NCBI RefSeq assembly: GCF_042678045.1 | Contig: NZ_JBHUDI010000008.1 | Span: 62,001-126,000, forward strand | Direction: 5' to 3' | Length of the DNA stretch: 64,000 nucleotides | From: Natrinema amylolyticus_A | GTDB lineage: Archaea > Halobacteriota > Halobacteria > Halobacteriales > Natrialbaceae | Shown here: piece by piece, positions 34,382 to 43,132 of the stretch | Position numbering within the stretch: the first letter of the stretch is position 1 | How the letters are laid out: the number at the start of each line of letters is the position of its first letter | Position numbers and translations under genes: made by a program | Notes under the pieces: generated by a model | The model's database searches: none | The model's input: only the letters and a program-made list of their open reading frames with translations | What the model was told of the DNA's origin: nothing

Positions 34382-36367
34382 GTGGTAGCTCCGTATCCCT
34401 TCAGCGCGATCGTCGATCAACGAGCGATGAAGCGGGCGCTCATGATAGCAGCCGTCAATCACGACGTCAGGGGCGTTCTACTCCGTGGAGAACGTGGGAC
34501 GGCGAAGTCAACGGCCGTTCGCGCGCTGACGGAGATTCTGCCGACACAGGAGGTCGTCGAAGACTGTCGGTTTCGGTGTGAGCCGTCGGACGAGGGCCGA
34601 CTGTGCGAGGAGTGTCAGCGTCGGGCCGACGACCGAGACACGCTCCCGACGGCCCGCCATCGAATGGGTGTCGTCGATCTACCCCTGAACGCCTCAGAAG
34701 ACCGCGTCGTCGGGAGTATCGACCTCGAGCGAGCGGTTTCCGAGGGGGCGAACTACTTCGAACCGGGAATCCTGGCAGCAGCCAACCGAAACGTCCTCTA
34801 CGTCGACGAGGTGAACCTGCTCGACGATCACATCGTCGACGTCCTGTTGGACGCCGCGGCGATGGGAGAGAACATCGTCGAGCGCGAGGGCGTCTCCGTT
34901 CGCCATCCGGCGAATTTCATCCTCGTCGGGACGATGAATCCCGAAGAAGGCGAGCTTCGCCCGCAGCTGCTCGATCGGTTCGACCTCGTCGTCGATGTCG
35001 AGGCGAGCGACGACGTCGACGAGCGCGTTCGGATCGCCGAACGCCGTGAGGCGTTCGACGACGACCCGGAGGGCTTTCGCCGCGCCTACGCCGACGAGCA
35101 AGACGCGCTCCGCGCGCAACTCCGTGCCGCCCGCGATCGACTCCCCGACGTGTCGATCGACGAGTCGATCCTCGAGGACGTCTCCTACCAGGCCGTCCGC
35201 CAGCGCGCCCACGGGATGCGAGCGGACGTCGCGGTCCACCGGATCGCCCGCGCCATCGCCGCACTCGAGGAAGCCGACGACGTCACTAAGGCCCACGCCC
35301 GCGAAGCCCAGTACTTTGCGTTCCCACACCGCGTCGAGGGCGTCCCGGAGATGAACTTTGGCAAGGGCGTCCTCGGAAGCGAGGCCGAGGGCGACGTCGA
35401 AGGTGACGACGACGAGCAGGAGACGGAGGGTGATCAGGATATCGACGGCGCTGCCGGCGGCATGCCGATCGCCGAGGGAGAGGAGTCCTATCCGGTCGAC
35501 CGAACCGCCATCCAGCCGCCGAAAGACCGCACCATGCGCGACCGGCTGGCACGACGGACACCGTCGACGGTCGACGTCAAATCCGGTCGGTACGTCGATG
35601 CACGAACCGCAGAGACGGTCGACGACGTCGCGATCGATTCGACGGTCCGGGCGGCGGCCCCCCACCAGTCGACACGTGTACCGGACGACGATCGCGCGAT
35701 CGTCGTCGAACCACGGGATCTGCGTCAGAAGATCCGCCAGCGGACGGCTCGAGCGCTCGTGGTCTTCGTCGTCGACGCGAGCGGCAGCGTCATGAGCGGC
35801 CAACAGATGATGGAGACCAAACGCGGGATCCTCTCGTTGATCGAAGACGCATATCGGGCACGTGATCGCGTCGCCGTCGTCGTCTTCCGGGGCGAGGGGG
35901 CCTTTACCCTCGTGGAGCCGACGCGGAACCTGCAGGCCGCCCGCCGGTCGGTCTCGAACCTGACTGTCGGTGGGAACACACCGCTGGCACACGGCCTCGT
36001 CGAGGCCTACCGTCTCGTCACCCGCGAGAAACGCCGTGACGAGGACCTCTACCCGCTCGTAGTCCTGTTCTCGGACGGGCAAACGAATGTCGAGTATCGC
36101 GAGGACGGCGACCCGAAAGACGACGCCTTCGAGGCCGCCGCGCTGTTCGCCGATGACGATATTCCGTCCGTGTTCGTCGATACCGGCTACGAGATCGACA
36201 CGACACCCGACGAGATCTGGACACACCGCAAGGCAGAACGGATCAAGCGCAAACGCCTCGAGCGAAACCTCACGTACGCCGAGACGATGGGTGCCGACTA
36301 CCTGCCGCTGGTCGACCTACCCCGGGAGACACAGCTCCCGATCGAGCCCACGGAGGAAGCCGTATGA
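34382..36367 (+). CDS. Mg-chelatase-like ChlI-ChlD fusion (AAA+ and VWA)
   Basis: About 661 aa. The AAA+ module has Walker A RGERGTAKST and Walker B VLYVDEVNLLDD. A Cys motif CRFRCEP...LCEEC could bind zinc. An acidic linker precedes the C-terminal VWA domain with MIDAS VVDASGSVMSGQ. It resembles Mg or Co chelatase I/D subunits, but no large chelatase subunit (BchH/CobN) is in the window, so the insertion target is unknown. Start: the GTG giving VVAPYPFSAIVDQ is preferred over an upstream TTG. Confidence 0.8.
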   Translation: MVAPYPFSAIVDQRAMKRALMIAAVNHDVRGVLLRGERGTAKSTAVRALTEILPTQEVVEDCRFRCEPSDEGRLCEECQRRADDRDTLPTARHRMGVVDLPLNASEDRVVGSIDLERAVSEGANYFEPGILAAANRNVLYVDEVNLLDDHIVDVLLDAAAMGENIVEREGVSVRHPANFILVGTMNPEEGELRPQLLDRFDLVVDVEASDDVDERVRIAERREAFDDDPEGFRRAYADEQDALRAQLRAARDRLPDVSIDESILEDVSYQAVRQRAHGMRADVAVHRIARAIAALEEADDVTKAHAREAQYFAFPHRVEGVPEMNFGKGVLGSEAEGDVEGDDDEQETEGDQDIDGAAGGMPIAEGEESYPVDRTAIQPPKDRTMRDRLARRTPSTVDVKSGRYVDARTAETVDDVAIDSTVRAAAPHQSTRVPDDDRAIVVEPRDLRQKIRQRTARALVVFVVDASGSVMSGQQMMETKRGILSLIEDAYRARDRVAVVVFRGEGAFTLVEPTRNLQAARRSVSNLTVGGNTPLAHGLVEAYRLVTREKRRDEDLYPLVVLFSDGQTNVEYREDGDPKDDAFEAAALFADDDIPSVFVDTGYEIDTTPDEIWTHRKAERIKRKRLERNLTYAETMGADYLPLVDLPRETQLPIEPTEEAV

Positions 36368-37470
36368 CGAATAACGAACCAGCTACGCCGACGGTATCGA
36401 CCGGAGGAAGCGACGAGCCCGCCGCGGGAGAGCGCTCCCGTACGTTCCCGTTTACCGCGATCGTCGACCAATCCGAGATGAAACGCGCGCTCGTTCTCAA
36501 CGCGATCAATCCGGACATCGGCGGCGTACTCATCCGTGGCGAGCGCGGGACCGCCAAGTCGACGGCCGTCCGGGCGCTCGCCGACGTCCTCCCGGACGTG
36601 ACCGTCGTCGCCGACTGTCCCTATCGCTGTCCGCCGACGGATCCCGACCGGATGTGTGACTCCTGTCGGGAACGCTACGAAAGCGACGAGGAACTCCCCG
36701 TCGAAGAGCAGCCGATGCGCGTAGTCGATCTCCCATTGAACGCCTCGGAGGACCGCGTCGTCGGGAGTATCGATCTCGAGCGTGCAGTCAGGGAGGGCGA
36801 GCGGGAGTTCGAGCCCGGCATTCTGGCGGCGGCCAATCGAAACATCCTCTACGTGGACGAGGTGAACCTGCTCGACGACCACATCGTCGACGTCCTGTTG
36901 GACGCCGCGGCGATGGGCGTCAACGTCGTCGAACGCGAAGGCGTCTCCGTCCGCCACCCCGCGGAGTTCATCCTCGTCGGGACGATGAACCCGGAGGAAG
37001 GCGACCTCCGCCCGCAACTACTCGACCGGTTCGGGCTCGTCGTCGACGTCGAGGGAGTCAGCGAGGTCGACGACCGCGTCGAGATCAGCACGCGCCGGGC
37101 CGCCTTCGACGACGATCCCGACGCGTTCGCCGCCACCTACGCCGACGAGCAACAACACCTCCGAGAGCGGATCGTCGAGGCGCGGGCTCGACTCGAGGCC
37201 GTCACGCTCCCCGACGACATCGCCCGGCTCATCGCCGGAATGAACATCGAACTCGAGGTAGACGGCCACCGCGGCGACATTACGCTCCGGCGGGCTGCAC
37301 GGACGCTGGCGGCGTTCGAAGGAGCGGATGCCGTGACAGCACGCACCGTCCGCCGCGTCGCCCGGCTGGCCCTGAACCACCGGCTCAAGCGGCTCCCGTT
37401 CGAGGAAGAAGAAGCGGACGTAATGAGTGCGTTCCACGACGTCCGGGATCGGCTGGATCTCGAGGATTGA
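36364..37470 (+). CDS. Mg-chelatase ChlI-like AAA+ ATPase
   Basis: 368 aa, paralogous to the N-terminal half of the preceding gene: RGERGTAKSTAVRAL, a Cys-rich CPYRCPP...MCDSC and ILYVDEVNLLDDHIVDVLL. Without VWA, it is the classical ChlI type. Overlap of 4 bases with the fusion gene indicates one operon and likely joint hexamer formation. Extra N-terminal acid tail of about 30 residues. Confidence 0.85.
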   Translation: MTNNEPATPTVSTGGSDEPAAGERSRTFPFTAIVDQSEMKRALVLNAINPDIGGVLIRGERGTAKSTAVRALADVLPDVTVVADCPYRCPPTDPDRMCDSCRERYESDEELPVEEQPMRVVDLPLNASEDRVVGSIDLERAVREGEREFEPGILAAANRNILYVDEVNLLDDHIVDVLLDAAAMGVNVVEREGVSVRHPAEFILVGTMNPEEGDLRPQLLDRFGLVVDVEGVSEVDDRVEISTRRAAFDDDPDAFAATYADEQQHLRERIVEARARLEAVTLPDDIARLIAGMNIELEVDGHRGDITLRRAARTLAAFEGADAVTARTVRRVARLALNHRLKRLPFEEEEADVMSAFHDVRDRLDLED

Positions 37471-37482
37471 GACGGATCGCTG

Positions 37483-37590
37483 TCAGTGCCAGAGCAACCG
37501 CAGTATCACAGTTTTTTTACTGATTTGATATCCACCCCACGCTGAAGCGCGAAGATTCCGTCGAAGGAGAGCACGTCTGTCGTGTGTCCC
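37483..37590 (-). mobile_element. Possible IS200/IS605 right-end relic, second site
   Basis: On the minus strand, GGAATCTTCGCGCTTCAGCG then a GTGGGGTGG tail matches the 17.3 kb relic (GGAGTCTCCGCGCTACAGCG). A short frame reading through it looks like a decayed C-terminal tail, without a catalytic core. No TIRs or transposase here. It is between chelatase and ATP-grasp genes. Confidence 0.35.
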
Positions 37591-37697
37591 CGAAGGAACA
37601 CCAACCGAGACCATCGGGGCCTCCGGCTGTGTGGATAGGTACTCATTCGTCGGCGTCATCCTCCCAGAAACGACGAGGCTTTCGCCTTGTCTTTCCA

Positions 37698-38825
37698 TCA
37701 GACGACGCGATGTCGTTGGTAGAAGCGTCGTGTCCGGTCCTCTGCCAGGAGCGGCCGATGCACCTGAAGCGATGCCACACCCGGATAACTATTAGCCTCG
37801 ATGATCTTGAACTCGCCCTTGCTGGTGACGACGAGGTCCCAGCCGACATATGGCAGGTGTGAGAACGTACCGGCAATCTCGAGCAGTCGCTCGCGAATTG
37901 CATCCCAGCCAGGGATCGCCGTGCCTTCAATACGAGCACCGGTTTCAGGGTGGTTGTCATGCCAGTCGACGGTGCCATCGTGCGGATATTCAGCGCCGGC
38001 ACTGAGTCGTCCTGTTTCCCGATCGACCTCTGCACTTAACCCACCGTTCGAAAAGTTATCGACGGGGACAGAGTCGCTGCTCCCGATCCGGTGGATCGCG
38101 ATGGGAATAAACGCGTCCTGTGTCCGCTCATCAAACATCGTGAGGACCCGCACCGTGTTTGTCGTCTCAGGAAACAGTTCATCCGCGTAGTCAGCTTGGT
38201 CGACAAACTCACAGACGAGGTAGTCGTCGAGGGATCCGACTATATCTGCGAGTTCGGCGTCGGTTTTCGCAGTTCCGTCGTACAGGTACGAACCGTCTCG
38301 CCGTTCGAGAAAGTGGACGTTGTTTCCGCCACCGCCGCTGAACCACTTCAGCACAAGTCGATCCCCGTCCGAGAGAGCAGTGTCAAACCACTCGAGCGGA
38401 TCCATGGTTGGGTGTGCGGTGTCGGGAGCGGTCCGATACTCGAGTTCGCTCCCACCGTCGCTCACAACTGTCCTGTTGTCGTCCGGGTCGAAGAGATGGA
38501 AGCGTCCGTTCTTGAGGAGCCCATACACCGACGGTCGGTGCGAGGGAAACTCGCCAAGGACCCGATGAAACGCGAGCTTGTTATCGATGAGGGCGTTCCA
38601 GTGGCCGTTGATCCGGCTCGATCGAACGAACCGCTGATAGTCACTGAGATAGGCGCTGGGATCGTAGGTCTCGAAATCGTAAATGACACCTGATTTGCTC
38701 AAAAATCCATGCCTGTAGTGCCGAAGTCGGTCACGAGGTGAGACATCGAAGGTGGGACCGGATCGCCGCTCTTCTCGGATGAGTTTTCGAACCTGATTTA
38801 CGGTCTGGTATGCCTCTCGGATCAT
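37698..38825 (-). CDS. ATP-grasp protein, sugar-transfer-associated type
   Basis: 375 aa. DRLVLKWFSGGGGNNVHF (ATP-binding glycine loop), DYLVCEFVDQADYADELFPETTNTVRVLTM and FKIIEANSYPGVASLQVH match the ATP-grasp family linked to sugar transfer and cell-wall polymers. The family probably ligates a carboxylate to an amine or sugar. Alone, with no operon partner. Confidence 0.75.
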   Translation of the reverse strand: MIREAYQTVNQVRKLIREERRSGPTFDVSPRDRLRHYRHGFLSKSGVIYDFETYDPSAYLSDYQRFVRSSRINGHWNALIDNKLAFHRVLGEFPSHRPSVYGLLKNGRFHLFDPDDNRTVVSDGGSELEYRTAPDTAHPTMDPLEWFDTALSDGDRLVLKWFSGGGGNNVHFLERRDGSYLYDGTAKTDAELADIVGSLDDYLVCEFVDQADYADELFPETTNTVRVLTMFDERTQDAFIPIAIHRIGSSDSVPVDNFSNGGLSAEVDRETGRLSAGAEYPHDGTVDWHDNHPETGARIEGTAIPGWDAIRERLLEIAGTFSHLPYVGWDLVVTSKGEFKIIEANSYPGVASLQVHRPLLAEDRTRRFYQRHRVV

Positions 38826-39160
38826 CGATAGCCGCTATACACCTGCAGTACATACTTATATTCAGAGTAGTCTCTGCTAAAACACTCAAATCAGGAATCA
38901 GGATCCGTATGATCAGACGCAGCGGATTTAGTGAAGACATATCTTCTTATGATTCAGAACAAAGCACTCATACGGTCTGCTGTACCGAGTCCCCGGCGGG
39001 ACCGCAGGACGTGTCGCAGTTGCACCGACACTGACTAACAGGAATCCGTATCAAGGAGCGCTGGAAGGAAACCGCTCCCCGTACCTACAGGCGGAGCAGG
39101 CCGCGTGCCTCGAGACGGTTCACTGCTATCTGTGGTTATCATCAATCAGGTTGGATATTG
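38826..39160. other. Gene-free stretch with palindromic repeat B, copy 2
   Basis: No gene. It holds the family B copy, and between it and the ATP-grasp start an AT-rich segment with direct-repeat-like CATACTTAT and GATTCAG pieces. The rest is unassigned. Confidence 0.5.
38967..39054. repeat. Palindromic repeat, family B, copy 2
   Basis: 88 bp, starting CTCATACGGTCTGCTG exactly as at 22157 and ending GGAATCCGTATCAAG. Ends are inverted (ATACGG / CCGTAT). Internal CCGGCG...GACCGCAGGAC and GCACCG blocks match copy 1. Confidence 0.75.
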
Positions 39161-39510
39161 ATGAGTATGGCGGAATCAGATATCACGATCACAACGACGG
39201 ACAGCCTCGAGGGACGAGAAGTTAGGAGTATCTCGGTGTGGTCTCGGGCGAAGACATAATCGGCGCGAACGTCATGAGCGACATCGCCGCCGGGATCCGA
39301 GACGTTGTCGGGGGACGGAGCGGATCGTACGAAAAGAAGATCGAGAACGGGCGGACGGAAGCGATCAACGATATCCAGGCGGACGCACGAGAACGGGGTG
39401 CTGACGCTGTAATTGGTGCGACGTTCGATTACGAGGAGATGGGAGAGGGCATGCTCTGGGGCAACCTCTCAGGAACTGCAGTCAAAACACAGAGCAGAAC
39501 GTCGGGTTGA
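39161..39510 (+). pseudogene. YbjQ-family gene with a one-base frameshift
   Basis: The N-terminal frame (ITITTTDSLEGREV) and the C-terminal frame (VVSGEDIIGANVMSDIAAGI, then VVGGRSGSYEK, ERGADAVIGATFDYEEMG) belong to one YbjQ/UPF0145 protein of about 117 aa. They are separated by a missing base between 39222 and 39226 (GAAGTTAGGAG where GAAGTTGAGGAG would join the frames). Without the deletion it would be a normal-length YbjQ pentamer-forming protein. Sequencing error cannot be excluded. Confidence 0.7.
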
Positions 39511-39710
39511 TCGCGGAAGCTGTCTGTGACAGCGACCGTGTTCGGCGTTACCGTACGAACTCGATCACGTCGGTTCTGCGACCGTATCGTGCATCTCGAT
39601 CGGCAAAGGAGTAAGTGTTCGGGGCGACGGTCGCCCCGCATCGCACACCGACACCGTGTCACACAGGTGTCTGACTGACATTTTTAGACGACAGTCTGGT
39701 TGCAACGGTT

Positions 39711-40109
39711 ATGGCGACGTCAGACCCAACCCCTGCCCGAACGGACACCGGTCCACAGTCCGCCAGCGACGCCCTCCTATCGACACGACCCGCAACGACC
39801 GTAGTTCGCCTCGTTGCGTACCTGAAACGATGGCCGGCGTATCTCTTGGCGGTGTGCTGGCCAGGTGCCGGCCACCTCTACCGGCGCCACTGGGCACGCG
39901 GCTGCAGTTGGGCAGCACTGTACGGAACCACACTCCTATTTCTTAGTTCCGGCACAATCCTCGCCGCGGGTTCGGTCACCGACCCACTCCTCGTTACTGC
40001 ACTCCGCCTCGAGACAGTCGCATTCGGCGATGTGGCCATGCCGCTCACCGTGCTCGTCTGCAGTGTGTTTGACCTCTCCACGCGTGACATGCTCGACAAA
40101 TTGAACTAG
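39711..40109 (+). CDS. Small haloarchaeal membrane protein
   Basis: 132 aa. About three transmembrane segments: YLLAVCWPGAGHLYRRHWAR, LYGTTLLFLSSGTILAAG and MPLTVLVCSVFDL. The PGAGHLY-type motif resembles the TM2/DUF7575-type group in haloarchaea. N-terminal about 35 residues are disordered. Function is unknown. A zinc-ribbon gene follows in the opposite direction. Confidence 0.7.
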   Translation: MATSDPTPARTDTGPQSASDALLSTRPATTVVRLVAYLKRWPAYLLAVCWPGAGHLYRRHWARGCSWAALYGTTLLFLSSGTILAAGSVTDPLLVTALRLETVAFGDVAMPLTVLVCSVFDLSTRDMLDKLN

Positions 40110-40245
40110 CGGACTGTGAGCCGATACGTATCGTGGATTTCAGAGCGACTTTCCACCACACAGACACCCTCGACTACGGAGTATCCGGCCCGTTGCTGGG
40201 TACGCGCAAGTCGGACCAAATGCCATCCACGTTGACTGTGGCCTC

Positions 40246-40404
40246 TCACTCGATCTTGTACTCAGAAATCGTGTCGGCATTGCACCGAGGACAGCGGGTG
40301 GCCGACGCTGAGACCTCGGTCCCACACCGGCGACACTCACGGACGGTGGTCGGCTCCGTCGTCCCGAAGAACAATGACCTGACCAGTTCTTTTATTGTTC
40401 TCAC
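40246..40404 (-). CDS. 52-aa zinc-ribbon protein
   Basis: GTG start reading (M)RTIKELVRSLFFGTTEP, then RECRRCGTEVSASATRCPRC, a double-CxxC zinc ribbon, ending SEYKIE. It is convergent with the membrane protein. The ribbon is typical of haloarchaeal small zinc proteins. Confidence 0.6.
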   Translation of the reverse strand: MRTIKELVRSLFFGTTEPTTVRECRRCGTEVSASATRCPRCNADTISEYKIE

Positions 40405-40710
40405 TCTATGAGAGTAACGTCAGACACACATAAATATCCATATCACTTTATCAATATCAGATGGATAAGTGTATAGCGGTTGTCAGGGAGCATGTTTGAG
40501 ACTCGTGCGGGTGCCGTATCCCCGCCGTACTCGCTCTCTCCGATCGCTCCGTGAGGGCGGGGGCTTGGCACCCTCAACGCCACCGCTAACGATCAACACA
40601 GAGGAAGCAGGTAACGATACCTAGGCGATCAGACGTCCGGGATCGGTGGCGCCTTGAGTATGATACGATCAGTCGTAGACCTTTAGAGCTGGAAGCCCAC
40701 GGGACAGACG
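40405..40710. other. 306-bp gene-free stretch with IS-like end sequence
   Basis: Begins AT-rich (TATCACTTTATCAATATCAG), then a GC-rich segment whose minus strand reads GAGCGAGTACGGCGGGG preceded by CCCGCCCTCACGGAG, similar to the start of the 16.8 kb gene-free stretch. Probably debris of the same kind of element. The promoter of the bat-type regulator is at the right edge. Confidence 0.4.
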
Positions 40711-41367
40711 ATGGCTACCGAGGCTACGTTCGCGGTTCCGTCAGACCAATTCCCCTTGGGGACAGTGTTCAACCAACTGCCGAACGTAACGGTCGAGTTG
40801 GAGCGACTGATCCCCGCTCGGGACGTGGTGATCCCCTACTTCTGGGTACGGGGAACCGAAGTCACCGACATCGAGAGCACATTCACCGAGCACCCGGGCG
40901 TGAAGGAGATTCTGTTCGTTGACTCCGTTGAGGACGAGTACCTGTTACGCGTCGAGTGGGCGCTGGACCACGACGACGTGCTGACCATATTGACGGAGAC
41001 AGAAGTGCCGCTCATTAGGGCTATTGGCACGAATCAGCAGTGGACGTTCGAAATCCGCGGCGACGATCGAACCGACGTCGCAAACTTTCAACGACGGTGT
41101 CGAGAACTGGACATCCCAATCACATTGACTGAGTTGAATGCGCTCACACCGGTTGAAACGGAGACTGAAGCTGCTCTCACCGACACCCAGCAAGAGGCAC
41201 TGATCCTCGCCTACGAGCGCGGCTACTTCGAGTCCCCACGACAGGTCACGTTGGAAGAACTCGGCGAGGAACTCGGCATCTCACAGCAGGCCGTCGGTTC
41301 CCGGCTCCGGGGAGGGATCAACCACGTCCTCGGGAGTACGCTCTCGGCTGTCGCAGACCGATCCTGA
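40711..41367 (+). CDS. Bacterioopsin-activator (bat)-type HTH regulator
   Basis: 218 aa with the HTH_10 domain at the C-terminus: LTDTQQEALILAYERGYFESPRQVTLEELGEELGISQQAVGSRL. The N-terminal about 140 residues are a sensor-like domain without a recognised ligand motif. Bat-type regulators are a large haloarchaeal family controlling light, oxygen or metabolism genes. Targets not visible here. Confidence 0.85.
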   Translation: MATEATFAVPSDQFPLGTVFNQLPNVTVELERLIPARDVVIPYFWVRGTEVTDIESTFTEHPGVKEILFVDSVEDEYLLRVEWALDHDDVLTILTETEVPLIRAIGTNQQWTFEIRGDDRTDVANFQRRCRELDIPITLTELNALTPVETETEAALTDTQQEALILAYERGYFESPRQVTLEELGEELGISQQAVGSRLRGGINHVLGSTLSAVADRS

Positions 41368-41437
41368 TCGATTGTAAAAAGCAGTTTGTGTATGAAAAAG
41401 CGAACGTGATTGCCGTCGAGCGCTTGCACTATATTTA

Positions 41438-41797
41438 ATGACTGGGTCATCTGCCGCCTTCGACTCGGTGCTCGACCTGTGTCAACACCAGCATCGTCGG
41501 GTCGTACTTGGAATACTCGCAGAGGAACAGCGGTCGTTGACGGTTGATGACCTCACACAGGCTATCCTCAAGTACAATCATCAAACCCCAATTACAGAGG
41601 CGCCTGAAGACGTGATAGCAGAGACTCGTCTCTCACTCCATCATATTCACCTCCCAAAGTTGGCCGCAGAAGGGTTCGCCACCTATTATTCAGACCGGCA
41701 TCTAGTGGAACCAACTGAACAGTTCGAGCAGGTACAACCGACCGTGTCCACGATCATTGGTGCAGACCCCACACTTGAAACGCCGATCGAACTCTAG
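41438..41797 (+). CDS. DUF7344-type winged-helix protein
   Basis: 119 aa. FDSVLDLCQHQHRRVVLGIL, LTVDDLTQAIL, and LHHIHLPKLAAEGFATY are the DUF7344 winged-helix core seen also at the N-terminus of the response regulator near 18 kb. Likely a transcription regulator or anti-regulator; no extra domain. Confidence 0.75.
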   Translation: MTGSSAAFDSVLDLCQHQHRRVVLGILAEEQRSLTVDDLTQAILKYNHQTPITEAPEDVIAETRLSLHHIHLPKLAAEGFATYYSDRHLVEPTEQFEQVQPTVSTIIGADPTLETPIEL

Positions 41798-41981
41798 TGT
41801 CGATCAACCGTCCACCCTTCTCGGCTTTATCTTCATTTTGTGCTAGATCATTTCATTGAGGGAATAAGGACGACGAACAGTACGCAGGTGAAGTGACAGT
41901 AGTTTCTCGAAAATAGCTATCTAAAGAAGAGGAATTCAACAGAGCCTGATTTATGTAAAGAGCCGATCTTCTCACCAGGAG

Positions 41982-42170
41982 ATGGCACGCAGAGACGATG
42001 TAGCCAGAGTTCTCTCGAAGTGCAAATCCTGTGCAGCCGTATACACAGCCTACTACTGGCCAAATGGAGATATCAAAGCGGTCGGTCGAGAAAATTGCCG
42101 TTGCCGCTCTATTGAGTATATCACTCTCGAAGAGTCAGATGACTCTGATTCGATATCCTCCAGTAGCTGA
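41982..42170 (+). CDS. 62-aa Cys-rich hypothetical protein
   Basis: MARRDDVARVLSKCKSCAAV with CKSC and, after VGRENCRC, a second cysteine pair, so a potential zinc site. The tail is Asp/Ser-rich. No family recognised. A TTCAACAGAGCC piece lies 40 bases upstream, similar to IS5-type ends near 53.5 kb. Confidence 0.5.
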   Translation: MARRDDVARVLSKCKSCAAVYTAYYWPNGDIKAVGRENCRCRSIEYITLEESDDSDSISSSS

Positions 42171-42358
42171 TCATCGATTTTCCCGTACTGATCGGAGGAT
42201 TACCGCGGAGAGATACGTGAACTGTCCTCTGATACCCTCGCTTCGGTTTTGTTAAACCTCGCCATCAGAGGAGTTATCGGGTGCTAAGTACACGCGATTT
42301 CTTACTGGTTCCACAGCTATTAGTCAGTTCACCAGAATGTACAAGAGAAATCTGATTG

Positions 42359-42637
42359 CTACTCGTCTTGAAGCGAAGCAGCAATCGATTTGAGTTCCTC
42401 CTTGCGGAAAGGATTCCCTGCCTTGTCTGGGTCGTCTTCCTCTAACACACCGATTTTCCAGAGGATTCCCGCCCGCATCTGTGGCTTGGACGGAAGACGA
42501 TTCGTGTCTATCTCGTAGTCCACAGCATCACAAATTGCAGCGAGAGCCTCTTTGGTGAAAGCAGTGGATTCCTGCCGTTCGTATCGACCCACGGCCAGCC
42601 GAATCTCGTTTCGCAGATCGTCAACAGTTCGTGTCAT
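42359..42637 (-). CDS. 92-aa hypothetical helical protein
   Basis: MTRTVDDLRNEIRLAVGRYE at the start, then KEALAAICDAVDYEIDTNR, KPQMRAGILWKIGV and KEELKSIAASL. All-helical and charged, with lower GC than average; resembles small haloarchaeal accessory-element proteins. Function unknown. Confidence 0.55.
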   Translation of the reverse strand: MTRTVDDLRNEIRLAVGRYERQESTAFTKEALAAICDAVDYEIDTNRLPSKPQMRAGILWKIGVLEEDDPDKAGNPFRKEELKSIAASLQDE

Positions 42638-42773
42638 ACTGATAAAAAGGGTGGACTCGACCTGTATATTTCGGCTATGCGTCGAACGCCTGGCTCTCCA
42701 GCACGACGGAAAATCTCCTCGAGAGGAGATGTCACCTGATGTGTATTCGTTGCCACCAGCTGCGAGCCACCCA

Positions 42774-42956
42774 TCACTTCAGATTGAACGTATGCTCTCG
42801 AGTCGCATCACAACTGGGGCAGACGTGACGATACACGAGTTGCTGGCCGTCCGTTCGGCTCTCCCAGTTACCCTCCTCGTCCACGTACCCACAGTCTGGA
42901 CATTTCTTCTCCGTCGTTTCGTAGCGCCGCCGAAGGCGCTCGAGCACTGTTGTCAT
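42774..42956 (-). CDS. HVO_0649-like zinc-finger microprotein
   Basis: 60 aa: MTTVLERLRRRYETTEKKCP, then KCPDCGYVDEEGNWESRTDG and CPSCDATREHTFNLK. Two CxxC knuckles make a zinc ribbon. It matches my recall of the conserved haloarchaeal HVO_0649 family. The start at MTTVLERL is preferred over an upstream Met. Confidence 0.75.
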   Translation of the reverse strand: MTTVLERLRRRYETTEKKCPDCGYVDEEGNWESRTDGQQLVYRHVCPSCDATREHTFNLK

Positions 42957-43132
42957 ATAGCATGCTACCACCGCTGGAAGTAAAAATGAGGTGGTCCCTC
43001 ATGACCATCTCTTCTGCTATCGTCTGAGAATTTTTCGTAGCACCGTTCTGGGGCGTGTTTTAATATCACTACAATAGATAAGTGACGCATGTCTGATCGC
43101 AGACGATCCGGCCTGCATAAGACACCCACTAT

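Noticed and set aside
34694..36226. 510-codon open frame on the minus strand
   Set aside because: Antisense to the ChlI-ChlD gene with strong Walker and MIDAS motifs; typical of GC-rich genomes.
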